A stretch of 64,000 bases of DNA from PMNU01 sp035479375. Its GTDB lineage: Bacteria > Patescibacteriota > Saccharimonadia > Saccharimonadales > UBA4665. A model generated the notes under the pieces. The model saw only the letters and a list, made by a program, of their open reading frames with translations. It ran no database searches and had not been told where the DNA came from. The position numbers and the translations under genes are program-made. Shown here one piece after another: positions 49,479 to 58,338 of the stretch (the stretch's first letter is position 1; each line of letters begins with the position of its first letter). Location of the stretch: positions 62,001-126,000 of the forward strand of contig DATIIT010000004.1 of assembly GCA_035479375.1 (NCBI GenBank), in the 5' to 3' direction.

Positions 49479-50714
49479 TTACAATTCGCGGGGCAGTTTG
49501 CGGGTGAGCACCTCGCAGCCGTCTTCGGTGATGAGCACGTCATCTTCAATGCGCACGCCAATGGCCTCAGCGCGGATGTAAATCCCCGGCTCCACGGTGA
49601 TGACCGTGCCGGGCTTGAGCGGCTCGTCATAATCGCCGGCGTCGTGGGCGTCCAGGCCTAAAAAGTGCGACGTGGCGTGCGGGAAGTACTGGGCGCGCAC
49701 CGCCTCTTGGGTGATGCTCTTGATAAGCCCCAGCTCGCGCAGCTTCTCGCCCACAAAGGCCTCGATTTGCTTTTCGTACTCGCGCAGCAGCACGCCCGGT
49801 TTTAAGAGGGAATACGCGTAATCTTGCGCTTGCTGCACGGCTTCGTGCACCTGCTGCTGGCGGCGCGACGGCCGGCCATTCAGCGAAATGGTGCGCGAAA
49901 TATCGGCCACGTAGTGGTTGTAGCTGGCGCCGATGTCTAAAATTACCAGCTCGTCACTGGCCAGTGCGGCATTGTTGGCCACGTTGTGCAGGGTGCAGGC
50001 CCGGGCGCCGCCGGCCACAATGGGCGAAAAGCCGTGGCCCTCGGCGCCGCGCCGCCGGAAGCCGCGGGTGATGTCCGCCTCCAGCTCGTATTCGTAGGCG
50101 TATTTGGCGAGCCTTACCGGCCGCGTCACTTCTTTAATGCTCTCGGCCGTGATGTCGATGGCGCGTTGCAGCGCCTGGATTTCCAGCGGCTGCTTCACCA
50201 TACGCATCCGCGACAGGTGCTGGCGCAGGTCCAGGAGGTCGGCGTGCGGGTTAATTTCTTTAATGCGGGCGATCAGCCGCCGCCGCGCCGGGTTGGTGTA
50301 CATGCCATAAAAATCCAGGTAAGCCTGCGGCGCGGCCAGGGTGGCCACGTGGCGCACTTTTTTAAGGCGCGCCTCCAGTTGCTTCCAGCCCTCTTTTTCG
50401 GTGAGGACGTCTTTGATGCCGGAGCGGCGCGCCAGATCTTCGGTGTCGATGGCGCCGTCAAACGTTTCTATAACCGCCTCGCGCTTGGGCACAATGAGGT
50501 ATTCTCGCCCCTTGTCCATCACCAAAATGACGTCTGGCTCATCGACGCCGGTGAGGTACCAAAAGCTGCCATCCTGCTTAAACGGGTAGGCTTCGTCGGC
50601 CGAGCGCTGCTGGGCACCGAAGGCGGTCAGGACAATCGGCGCCGTGCCGGTAAACAGCTGGCGCAGGCGCTCGCGGTTGGCCGCAAAAAAGTCGCTTCCA
50701 AACTCCACTTCCAT
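49479..50714 (-). CDS. pepP: Xaa-Pro aminopeptidase (M24B)
   Basis: 411 residues. AMP-N domain (about 1-150, DGSFWYLTGVDEPDVILVMD) and a pita-bread domain: LHNVANNAALASDELVILDI and ASYNHYVADISRTI carry metal Asps, ATSHFLGLDAHDAG the His, GTVITVEPGIYIRAEAIGVR and IEDDVLITEDG the Glu residues. All five ligands of the dinuclear Mn site can be located. It removes N-terminal residues ahead of proline from imported or turned-over peptides. Upstream of the holin-like and SecG genes. Confidence 0.93.
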   Translation of the reverse strand: MEVEFGSDFFAANRERLRQLFTGTAPIVLTAFGAQQRSADEAYPFKQDGSFWYLTGVDEPDVILVMDKGREYLIVPKREAVIETFDGAIDTEDLARRSGIKDVLTEKEGWKQLEARLKKVRHVATLAAPQAYLDFYGMYTNPARRRLIARIKEINPHADLLDLRQHLSRMRMVKQPLEIQALQRAIDITAESIKEVTRPVRLAKYAYEYELEADITRGFRRRGAEGHGFSPIVAGGARACTLHNVANNAALASDELVILDIGASYNHYVADISRTISLNGRPSRRQQQVHEAVQQAQDYAYSLLKPGVLLREYEKQIEAFVGEKLRELGLIKSITQEAVRAQYFPHATSHFLGLDAHDAGDYDEPLKPGTVITVEPGIYIRAEAIGVRIEDDVLITEDGCEVLTRKLPREL

Positions 50715-50763
50715 TTCAGCATTTTAGTATAGCACATAATGCGGATGCGGGCACCGAAGGCGC

Positions 50764-52254
50764 CTAGCCCAGTGCGGCGCGGATGGCCTGGGCACGCGCC
50801 GCGCCCACCACTTTGGCCAGCTCGGCCTCTGGTGCCTGCATGACGCCGCGCAAGGAGCCAAACTCGCGCAGCAGTTTTTTGCGCGTGGCCAGGCCCACAC
50901 CAGGCACGTCGTCCAGGTGCGAGCTGGTTTGCCGCCCGCGCTTCAACACTGAGTGGTAGGTGACAGCAAAGCGGTGAGACTCGTCGCGGATGCGCTGCAG
51001 CAGCTTCACCAAATTGGTGCTGTGCGGCAGGTTTACCAGCGTAAAATCGTCGCTTACGGTTTTGAAGCCGCCCAGGCGGTGCATGGCGTCTTCGTTGAGC
51101 GTGACATTGGAGGTGCCGTGCTGGATAACGATTTGCTCCTCGCGCTTGGCCAGCCCAATAAACGGGATGCGCGCGCAGCCGGCCGCGTCGCGGGCGCGGA
51201 TGGCGGCGTCCAGTTGTCCCTTGCCGCCGTCTATGAGCACCAAGCCCGGCACGCCCCAGGCCTTGCGGTTTTTGTCGCTTAAGCGGCGCGAGATGGTCTC
51301 GTTCATATTATAGAAATCGTTGTTGTGGTCTTTGCGCGTCTTAAATTTGCGGTACTCGCCCTTGTTGCTGACGCCGTTGGTGAAGACCACCATGCTGGCC
51401 ACCACGTCGGTGCCCTGCATGTGCGAGATGTCGTAGCCCTCGATGCGCGCCGGGTAGTTGGGCAAGCCCAGGAGATCCACGAGTTCGGTAAGGGCGTGGT
51501 CTTTGCTGATGTCCAAAAATTCTTTTTCGCTAAAAATGACCTGCTTGGTGAGGTTTTGCAGCGCAAATAACTGGTTGCGCAGGCGGGCGGCCAGCTCAAA
51601 ATCTTTGGCCTTGGCGGCGGCGCGCATGTCTTTTTCTATCTCGTGCTCGATGGTTTGGCGCTTGCCCTCTATGACGGCCATGAGGCGGCGGAGGTTGGCG
51701 CGGTAGGCCTCCAGGCTGGTCTTGCCCTCTTCCAGGCCAGGGTCGAGGCCCAGGTGGTAGTACAGCGTGGCGCGCTTTTGCCCGGCCGCGCGCTTGGTGG
51801 CAAACGGGAAGATGCGGCGCAGCAGCTTGAGCGCGGTGCGCACGCTAAGGGTGCTCAGGTACGGGCCAAAGTAGCGCGCGCCGTCGTCTAGCGGGCGGCG
51901 GGTGGTGGTTACCGTGGGATAGCCGCTGTCGTAATCGATGCGGATGTAGCTCAGGCTTTTGTCGTCGCGCAGCATGATGTTGTAGCGTGGCATGTAGCGG
52001 CGGATCATTTCCGCCTCTAGGAAGAGCGCCTCAATCTCGCTCTCCACCACCATCCAATCGGTATCGTGGATTTCGGCCACCAGCGCCTCAGTCTTGGGGT
52101 CGCGCTGCCGCGATTTTTGGAAATACTGCCGCACGCGGTTATTCAGCCGCGCCGCTTTGCCCACGTAAATAATCTCGCCGCGCGCGTCTTTATGGAAGTA
52201 CACGCCTGGGTCTTTGGGCAGGGTTTTGAGCTTTTGCGCCAGTGCGTCGGTCAT
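50764..52254 (-). CDS. uvrC: UvrABC system protein C
   Basis: 496 residues. GIY-YIG nuclease at the N terminus (DPGVYFHKDARGEIIYVGKA, then RYFGPY near 127), UVR motif with KAKDFELAARLRNQLFAL (about 215), RNase H-like endonuclease (EGYDISHMQGTDVVASMVVF; VLIDGGKGQLDAA; IGLAKREEQI) and C-terminal helix-hairpin-helix (DDVPGVGLATRKKLLREFG). It makes the 3' and 5' incisions in nucleotide-excision repair. It is shorter than E. coli UvrC (610), with reduced linkers. Confidence 0.95.
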   Translation of the reverse strand: MTDALAQKLKTLPKDPGVYFHKDARGEIIYVGKAARLNNRVRQYFQKSRQRDPKTEALVAEIHDTDWMVVESEIEALFLEAEMIRRYMPRYNIMLRDDKSLSYIRIDYDSGYPTVTTTRRPLDDGARYFGPYLSTLSVRTALKLLRRIFPFATKRAAGQKRATLYYHLGLDPGLEEGKTSLEAYRANLRRLMAVIEGKRQTIEHEIEKDMRAAAKAKDFELAARLRNQLFALQNLTKQVIFSEKEFLDISKDHALTELVDLLGLPNYPARIEGYDISHMQGTDVVASMVVFTNGVSNKGEYRKFKTRKDHNNDFYNMNETISRRLSDKNRKAWGVPGLVLIDGGKGQLDAAIRARDAAGCARIPFIGLAKREEQIVIQHGTSNVTLNEDAMHRLGGFKTVSDDFTLVNLPHSTNLVKLLQRIRDESHRFAVTYHSVLKRGRQTSSHLDDVPGVGLATRKKLLREFGSLRGVMQAPEAELAKVVGAARAQAIRAALG

Positions 52255-52278
52255 GTCTTTATTATACCGCCCGGGCGG

Positions 52279-52743
52279 CTATGACGGGCCGCAAGTAAAA
52301 ATGAAGTTAACAAGCGCCCGCGAGCCATCCGACGCTGACGGGGCTGGCATGCTCACGCGCAGCATGTCGCCAGTGTTGTCGTCGGTCATTTGCATGGCGG
52401 ACCAGAGGCCGCCGGCCGCCAGGTCGTTATATCTAAGAATCGGGCCAAAGCCATCTACTGTTACGGCGATTTCGCCGGCGCCGTCCAATGTATCAACGGT
52501 TATGTCCTCGCGCCACCCGAGCGGTGTGCCATCGGCGCTGGTGCGCATGTCGCCCATATCAATGACCGTGGGGTGCAGCGCGTCCACCGGCACCACGATG
52601 CTTGCCCGTGGCTGGCGTTGGCAGTCCAGATAATACCCTTCCGGATTGGGCCGGCCGTCGGCCGCCAGGCCAGCAAAGCCTAAGCTGGTTGTAAGCGTAA
52701 GGCCTACGGCGCGCACTGTCCATGATGATTCACCCCGTACCAT
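52279..52743 (-). CDS. Hypothetical protein, possibly secreted
   Basis: 154 residues. A hydrophobic N-terminal segment (VRAVGLTLTTSLGFAGLAADG, signal-like with AxA) and a beta-rich remainder (ASIVVPVDALHPTVIDMGD; EIAVTVDGFGPILRYNDLAA; ALVNFIFTCGPS). Two cysteines (DCQRQ; FTCGPS) could pair. Not recognised. TACACT ends six bases before the ATG. Upstream of it on the same strand is the deformylase gene. Confidence 0.5.
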   Translation of the reverse strand: MVRGESSWTVRAVGLTLTTSLGFAGLAADGRPNPEGYYLDCQRQPRASIVVPVDALHPTVIDMGDMRTSADGTPLGWREDITVDTLDGAGEIAVTVDGFGPILRYNDLAAGGLWSAMQMTDDNTGDMLRVSMPAPSASDGSRALVNFIFTCGPS

Positions 52744-52758
52744 CTGTACAGTGTAGCA

Positions 52759-53487
52759 TTACTGCGCTGGCTTCTGGCGCTTAAACTCCAGCCAGCGCTC
52801 CAGCGTGCAGTGCCGCGGCCACTGTTTGGTGCGGTCTGGGTAGTCTAAGAGTTCCTCGGTGTGCACCCAGTGGCGTTTGCGGTCGCTGGTGATGCGCTCG
52901 GGGAAACGGATGCCGTCCAGGTGGTCGATTTCGTGCGCGGCGATGCGGGCGCTAAAACCTTCCAGTATTTTTTCGCGCAACACGCCGTCGGCGCCGAGGC
53001 CGCGGATCTTCAAGGCCAGCGGGCGGCGTACCAACCCCCACACCGGCCCGGTGGAAAAGCAGCCTTCGCGCTCCTCCACGGTCTCGCGCGAGCGCCACAC
53101 CACCACTGGGTTTATAAAGCACTCTAGCTTGCCGTAATGCCGGCGGTCCATGCCAACTTTGGTGTCAATAAGGATGATGCGCCACGGCTCGCCAATTTGC
53201 GGCGCGGCCAAGCCCACCAGCGTGCGGCGCTTTTTGCGGCCGTCGCCCTTACGGCGCTGGTCCGCCGCAATGGCGTACATGCGGGCGACCAGCTCCTGGA
53301 ATTGCGGCGCTGTAATTTTCTCGGGCGGCACCGTTTGCGCCCGGTTGTTGAGCTGCGGGTCTTGCGGGCTGGCCATGCCGCGGCGTTGCTCGTCGGCAAA
53401 ACGTAGAATATCTGCCTCGGTCAGCCTGTATTCGTCCGGATCGGGAATGCTTTGCAATGCCACGTTAGGCCCCTCCCATTGCTCCAT
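52759..53487 (-). CDS. def: Peptide deformylase with long N-terminal extension
   Basis: 242 residues. The deformylase core holds motif 1 GLAAPQIGEPWRI (about 93), motif 2 EGCFSTG (about 140, Cys metal ligand; Phe replaces Leu) and motif 3 RIAAHEIDHLDGIRFPERI (about 180, HExxH). It removes N-formyl groups from nascent proteins. The family is usually 150-190 residues; here about 80 residues precede the core (TEADILRFADEQRRG). A TATACT only two bases before the ATG implies that transcription might start inside this reading frame, so translation may begin at a later codon such as Met38. Confidence 0.93.
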   Translation of the reverse strand: MEQWEGPNVALQSIPDPDEYRLTEADILRFADEQRRGMASPQDPQLNNRAQTVPPEKITAPQFQELVARMYAIAADQRRKGDGRKKRRTLVGLAAPQIGEPWRIILIDTKVGMDRRHYGKLECFINPVVVWRSRETVEEREGCFSTGPVWGLVRRPLALKIRGLGADGVLREKILEGFSARIAAHEIDHLDGIRFPERITSDRKRHWVHTEELLDYPDRTKQWPRHCTLERWLEFKRQKPAQ

Positions 53488-53755
53488 CTAGTATAGCAGG
53501 ATGGCTGGGGCGGGTGCAGGCGGGTTTGTTCTTACGGTGATCGTTACATAATACACAACAATTTTCATACGGGTGGCGGGGGCGGCGCCGGCGTGTCCCA
53601 TGGAAATCTGGAGGCAAAATCCAGCTTGTGGTGCGTACTCCGTAGAGCGCATTATATAAGCACAATGGGCTTGAGTGGGCGCTCCAGCGGAACCAGCAGG
53701 AGGTGGCACATCGGCGGGCATCACCACTCGGAAACTTAACAGAGAGGTGGATGTA

Positions 53756-56221
53756 ATGTTTACGAGACTCCATAGATGGCGCCTGCTGCACCGCACCAAT
53801 ATGGTCATAAGCAGCCTGGCCCTGGTTATTTCGGTAATTGTCCCCGTGCTTACCGCGCCGCTTAAGGCGCACGCCACAGTTACGCTCTCGCCGCTGCATG
53901 TCAGCACGGACAACAGCCGGTACTTCGCCGACAGCAACAACAACCCGGTGTTCCTGTTTGGCGACCATACCTGGCAGAACTTCATCGACTCGGGCAACGG
54001 CAACCCGCCCAGCGCCTTTAACTACAGCGACTACTTATCATATATAAACGCCCGCGGCGCCAACTGGTTCCGCCTATGGGATTGGGAACAAACCCGCTGG
54101 TCTAACGAGACGAGCGACAACAGCTACTGGTTTGGGCAATCGGCCTACAACCGCGTGACCGGCCATGGCACGGCCAACGACGGCGGCAACAAGTTTGACC
54201 TCACCAGCTTCAACCAAGATTACTTTGACCGCATGCGCTCGCGCGTGATCCAGGCCGGTGAAGATGGCGACTACGTCTCGGTAATGCTCTTCAATGGCTG
54301 GAGCACGGAGTGCAAAGGCACCGGCGGCAGCTGCGGCAGCTACAACCAGCCGTTTGTGGGGCACCCGTACAACTCGGCCAATAACATCAACAGCATCAAC
54401 GGCGACCCCAACAATGATGGCCAGGGCTACGAGGTGCACGAGTATGACTCCGGCGACGCCAACAGCGTAGCCATCGTGGGCATGGAAGACGCCTATGTGC
54501 AGAAAGTCGTGGACACCGTTGGCGACCTGCCCAACGTCATGTACGAAATCTGCAACGAATGCAACGGCAGCTCACTGGACCGCGCCTGGCAGAACCACAT
54601 GGTAGACCTCGTGCACAGCTACAGCTACAGCGAATTTAGCACCACGCCCATGGTGGGCTTCACGCTGGAGTGGCCAAACGGCAGCCTCTTTGCCATGGAC
54701 ACTTCCAACGCCGACTGGACCTCCTTTGGCGGTAGCATCTCTAACCCGCCGCTTAACGACGGCACGAAAGTAGTCATCCAGGATACCGACCACGTCTGCG
54801 GCACCTGTACCGATAACGAGTGGCCGTGGTTGGCGACAACAAGGGGGCAAAATATATCCTTAATGGATACTTACGACGGCGCAGGCTATGGCAACGGCGC
54901 CTATAGCCAGGGCGACGTCCGGTCTGATTCATCCTGGGAGAATATGCGCCACAATATGGGGCAGGTCCGCACCTGGATGGGCATGCTTGACCTCAAGCAT
55001 GCGGTGCCGTCGGATACGCAATCGTCTACCGGTTATGCGCTGGTAAACGACGGGACGGCGCACGATGACCAATACCTGGTATTCTCTAAATCCGGCTCCA
55101 GCAGCTTTACGGTGGACTTAAGCAATACGGCCGGCAACGTCATACCCACTTGGTATGACGTGACTACAGAGGCCATAACCACTGGCTCGCCAGTGGCCGG
55201 CGGCAGCAGCAGCCAAAGCTTTACGAAGCCAAGTAGTTCCACGCATGGCTACGCCCTGTTACTGCTTGAAGAAGACACTACCAACCCCACGGTGAGTGTC
55301 ACCGCGCCAAGCGCCAGCGCCACAGTAAGCGGCAGCAGCGTGACGCTGAGCGCCAGCGCCTCGGACAACCGCGGCATCGCCGGCGTGCAGTTTAAAGTAG
55401 ACGGAACCAACGTGGGCAGCGAGGACACTACGGCGCCGTACTCAGTAACCTGGGACAGCACCGGTGTCGGCAACGGCTCGCACACTATTACAGCCGTGGC
55501 ACGCGATACCAACAGCAATACCACCACCAGCTCCGGCGTCAGCGTCACCGTGAGTAACAGCGCACCGAGCGGCCTAGTAGCCGCCTGGGGCTTCAACAAC
55601 TCCAGCACACCCATGGCCGACAGCTCCGGCAACGGCTACAGCCTAACCTGCACCAGCACCTGCGCCACCTACACCAGCAGCGGCGGGCACGGCACCAGCA
55701 GCGGCGCTTACGACTTTAGCGGCACCAATGACGGCCTGCAAACTTCGGTAGAATCGCCGTTTGACTTCACCACCGCCATGACCGTCGAGTTCTGGTTTAA
55801 GACACCTTCCCCGTCCTACGACTGGGGCGCCACCTGGGGTACATGGGTGGCCAAGGGCGACTCAGCATGGAGCCTGGGACGCTACGGCGGCTACGACAGC
55901 GTAGACTACAGCACCTACAATGGCAGCTCCTGGCACGACGCCCGCAGCAGCACCTACAACACCGACACACTCAACGACGGCAGCTGGCACCACTTTGCCG
56001 CCACCTATGACGGCACCTACAAGAAGGTGTACGTAGACGGCAGCTTAGTAAACACTTACAGCTACAGCGCCACACTCAATAACAACAGCTACGATGTAAG
56101 CCTAGGCCTGAACTTGGAGGACGGCCTGCAATACAACGGCATGCTGGACGACGTGCGCATCTACAACCGCGCACTCACCAGTACTGAGGTGGGCACCGAC
56201 ATGAACACGCCGGTAAACTAA
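53756..56221 (+). CDS. Secreted glycoside hydrolase with Ig-like and LamG-like domains
   Basis: 821 residues from the ATG at 53756, seven bases after AGAGGTGG; the frame is open for 27 codons more but without a ribosome site. Signal peptide ~1-40 (NMVISSLALVISVIVPVLTA, cleavage after AHA). Residues 45-440 resemble the apiosidase-like (DUF4038) TIM barrel: NPVFLFGDHTWQNF, ANWFRLWDWEQ, PNVMYEICNECNGSSLDRAW (NE, likely acid/base) and NISLMDTYDG. Then an Ig-like module (PTVSVTAPSASATVSGSSV) and a Laminin-G/concanavalin-like domain ending in the typical MLDDVRIYNRALTSTEV. It probably binds and cuts a plant or host glycan outside the cell. The 268 bases before it contain only weak promoter-like sequence (TATATAAG near 53653). 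Confidence 0.78.
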   Translation: MFTRLHRWRLLHRTNMVISSLALVISVIVPVLTAPLKAHATVTLSPLHVSTDNSRYFADSNNNPVFLFGDHTWQNFIDSGNGNPPSAFNYSDYLSYINARGANWFRLWDWEQTRWSNETSDNSYWFGQSAYNRVTGHGTANDGGNKFDLTSFNQDYFDRMRSRVIQAGEDGDYVSVMLFNGWSTECKGTGGSCGSYNQPFVGHPYNSANNINSINGDPNNDGQGYEVHEYDSGDANSVAIVGMEDAYVQKVVDTVGDLPNVMYEICNECNGSSLDRAWQNHMVDLVHSYSYSEFSTTPMVGFTLEWPNGSLFAMDTSNADWTSFGGSISNPPLNDGTKVVIQDTDHVCGTCTDNEWPWLATTRGQNISLMDTYDGAGYGNGAYSQGDVRSDSSWENMRHNMGQVRTWMGMLDLKHAVPSDTQSSTGYALVNDGTAHDDQYLVFSKSGSSSFTVDLSNTAGNVIPTWYDVTTEAITTGSPVAGGSSSQSFTKPSSSTHGYALLLLEEDTTNPTVSVTAPSASATVSGSSVTLSASASDNRGIAGVQFKVDGTNVGSEDTTAPYSVTWDSTGVGNGSHTITAVARDTNSNTTTSSGVSVTVSNSAPSGLVAAWGFNNSSTPMADSSGNGYSLTCTSTCATYTSSGGHGTSSGAYDFSGTNDGLQTSVESPFDFTTAMTVEFWFKTPSPSYDWGATWGTWVAKGDSAWSLGRYGGYDSVDYSTYNGSSWHDARSSTYNTDTLNDGSWHHFAATYDGTYKKVYVDGSLVNTYSYSATLNNNSYDVSLGLNLEDGLQYNGMLDDVRIYNRALTSTEVGTDMNTPVN

Positions 56222-56263
56222 AAACCTTTCTTAAAACACCTTTAACCCCCTCCTTTCGGGATG

Positions 56264-56297
56264 CTACCGCCGGCCAAAATCGCCGGCGGTAGTTTTA
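56264..56297 (+). terminator. Terminator of the glycoside hydrolase gene
   Basis: 11-bp perfect stem CTACCGCCGGC / GCCGGCGGTAG, seven-base loop, then TTTTATA. Confidence 0.9.
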
Positions 56298-56366
56298 TAT
56301 CAACCGTTACCATAACAATCCATAGTAGTAAAAACAACATATTTTTATCTGTTTGCTTGACAATCC

Positions 56367-56375
56367 TGCTATAAT
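56367..56375 (+). promoter_or_regulatory. Extended -10 promoter of the ABC exporter operon
   Basis: TGCTATAAT is a full extended -10 element. The only TTGACA nearby (56357-56362) is seven bases away, too close to act as its -35 box. Predicted start near 56382, leaving a leader of about 168 bases ahead of the first exporter gene. Confidence 0.65.
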
Positions 56376-56411
56376 GGGAACTATTGTAAACGTTAATGGA
56401 AAGGCGCCAAC

Positions 56412-56471
56412 ATGACATCACTACCTACCGGTTGCACTGCTGCGTGTGTCAGCGGCCGCCTGCGCGGCTAA
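56412..56471 (+). CDS. Leader ORF of 19 codons ahead of the ABC exporters
   Basis: MTSLPTGCTAACVSGRLRG, stop TAA. GGAAAGG lies seven bases ahead of its ATG, a plausible ribosome site. The last codons lie in a GC-rich hairpin (GCCGC-CTGC-GCGGC). It could be an attenuator-type leader peptide or a small secreted/modified peptide exported by the ABC genes downstream; two cysteines and small residues fit the second idea only loosely. No homologue recognised. Confidence 0.4.
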   Translation: MTSLPTGCTAACVSGRLRG

Positions 56472-56549
56472 GCTGCGCACCATTCGTGCCCTCGTTTTAG
56501 ACATTTTTGTCATACATATTACCTAACTCCGAAAAGCGGAGACCCTGCT

Positions 56550-58337
56550 ATGGAAAAATCAGATATTACCAAAGAAACTATCCGCTACTACTGGCGGCAC
56601 ATGCGCAAATATCCGCGCAAGCTGCTGGGCATTTTTATAACCGTGCCGTTGTCAGTGCTGCTGCTAGGCTTCATCCCGTCTTATGTTGTGTCGCGTATTC
56701 TACAACGAGTTAGCAGCGGACACTACGTGCATGGCCAATTGTGGGCCAGTTTTGGGCCAGACCTACTTTTGTACGCCGGCGCGGTGCTGCTGAGTGGCGT
56801 GGTCCTGTGGCGCATCGCCGTGTATTTTGTATGGACGCTAGAAATTAACGTCACCCGCGACGTTTACCGCGACGTGTTCGACCACCTCATGGGCATGAGC
56901 GCTAACTTCCACAGTAACCGCTTCAGCGGCTCGCTCGTCTCGCAAACCAACAAGTTAGCGGGCGCCTACGTCATGCTGGCCGACGCCGTTATTTTCGAGA
57001 CGCTTACCCTGGCCCTGGCCTTCATCTTCACCTTTGTAATTTTAGTGCCGCGCGTGCCGTGGATTGCCACTTTCCTGATAGGCTTTGCCCTGGTGTTCAT
57101 CGCGCTGTCGCTAAAAATCAGCAAAAACGTGCGTGAGTTGCGCCACAGAGAGGCTAGCGCCGAAACCGCGCAGACCGGGCAGCTGTCCGACACAATCACC
57201 AACATCATGGCGGTCAAAAGCTTTGCCGGCGGAGGTATTGAGCGCAAACTATTTGCCCGGGCAACTGGTGAGACGGGCGCCGCCTCGCACCGCGTGATGC
57301 GCGCCGCCACCAAGCAAGACGCCATTTTTGGCGCCAGCACCACGCTGGCCGGCGTCGTGGCCTTGGTGTTGGCCGTGGCTAGCATGGTGCTGTTCCACGC
57401 CAACGTCGGCACGGCGTTTTTGGTAATCACCTACTCCAGCGGCATCACCCAACGGCTGTGGGACTTTGTGCGCGGGACGCTACGCAACTACAACCGCGGC
57501 CTTGGCGACGCCCGGGCGATGATTGGCGTCTTGGCCATTGAGCCAGAGGTGCTCGACCCAGAACAGCCAGAAAAAGTCCGCATTAAACAAGGCGAGATCA
57601 CCTTCGACAACATGGCCTTCACCCACCCGGACTCGCGCAGCAACGAGACGCTGTTTGATGGGCTCAACCTGCGCATCAAAGCCGGGGAAAAGATTGGGCT
57701 GGTGGGGCACTCTGGCTCGGGCAAATCCACGCTCACCCGTTTGCTGCTGCGCTTCAGCGACGTGGACGGTGGCCGGATTTTAATTGACGGCCAAAATATC
57801 GCCGCCATCACCCAGGACGACCTGCGCCGCAACGTGGCCTACGTCCCCCAAGAACCGCTGCTGTTCCACCGCACCATCCGCGAAAACATTGCCTACGGCA
57901 AGCCGGACGCCACCAAAAAAGAGATCGAGGCAGCGGCGCGCAAAGCCTACGCCGGCGAGTTCATTGCCCACCTGCCGCAAGGCTACGACACCTTGGTAGG
58001 CGAACGCGGTGTGAAGCTGTCCGGCGGGCAGCGGCAGCGCATCGCCATTGCCCGCGCCATCTTAAAAGACGCACCCATTTTGGTGCTGGATGAAGCCACC
58101 AGCGCGCTGGACAGCGAGAGCGAAAAGCTCATCCAGGCCGCCTTATGGGAGCTTATGAAAGGCCGCACGGCCATTGTAATCGCCCACCGCTTAAGCACCA
58201 TCCAAAAAATGGACCGCATCATTGTGCTAGAGGATGGCGCCATCGCCGAAGAAGGCACACATAAGTCACTATTGACGAGTAAAGGAACCTATGCCAAACT
58301 CTGGGCGCACCAGAGCGGCGGGTTTATTGAGGACTAA
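56550..58337 (+). CDS. ABC exporter, fused TMD-NBD (MsbA/MDR-like), first of the array
   Basis: 595 residues. Six membrane spans within 1-310 (LLGIFITVPLSVLLLGFIPS; LLLYAGAVLLSGVVLW and so on) and an NBD with Walker A GHSGSGKST, Q-loop YVPQEP, signature LSGGQRQR, Walker B ILVLDEATSALD and H-loop IAHRLST. The C terminus ends YAKLWAHQSGGFIED, shared by all the exporters here. As a half-size exporter it must dimerise, perhaps with the next product. Substrate unknown. GGAG eight bases before the ATG; one base separates it from the second gene. Confidence 0.93.
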   Translation: MEKSDITKETIRYYWRHMRKYPRKLLGIFITVPLSVLLLGFIPSYVVSRILQRVSSGHYVHGQLWASFGPDLLLYAGAVLLSGVVLWRIAVYFVWTLEINVTRDVYRDVFDHLMGMSANFHSNRFSGSLVSQTNKLAGAYVMLADAVIFETLTLALAFIFTFVILVPRVPWIATFLIGFALVFIALSLKISKNVRELRHREASAETAQTGQLSDTITNIMAVKSFAGGGIERKLFARATGETGAASHRVMRAATKQDAIFGASTTLAGVVALVLAVASMVLFHANVGTAFLVITYSSGITQRLWDFVRGTLRNYNRGLGDARAMIGVLAIEPEVLDPEQPEKVRIKQGEITFDNMAFTHPDSRSNETLFDGLNLRIKAGEKIGLVGHSGSGKSTLTRLLLRFSDVDGGRILIDGQNIAAITQDDLRRNVAYVPQEPLLFHRTIRENIAYGKPDATKKEIEAAARKAYAGEFIAHLPQGYDTLVGERGVKLSGGQRQRIAIARAILKDAPILVLDEATSALDSESEKLIQAALWELMKGRTAIVIAHRLSTIQKMDRIIVLEDGAIAEEGTHKSLLTSKGTYAKLWAHQSGGFIED

Positions 58338-58338
58338 C

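Noticed and set aside
53465..54003. Two minus-strand frames (167 and 171 codons) over the start of the glycosidase
   Set aside because: They cover its signal peptide and ribosome site in antisense, show no protein-like features and differ from all neighbours.
56357..56375. TTGACA plus TATAAT as a consensus promoter for the exporter operon
   Set aside because: The boxes are only seven bases apart; the extended -10 element alone is the better explanation.
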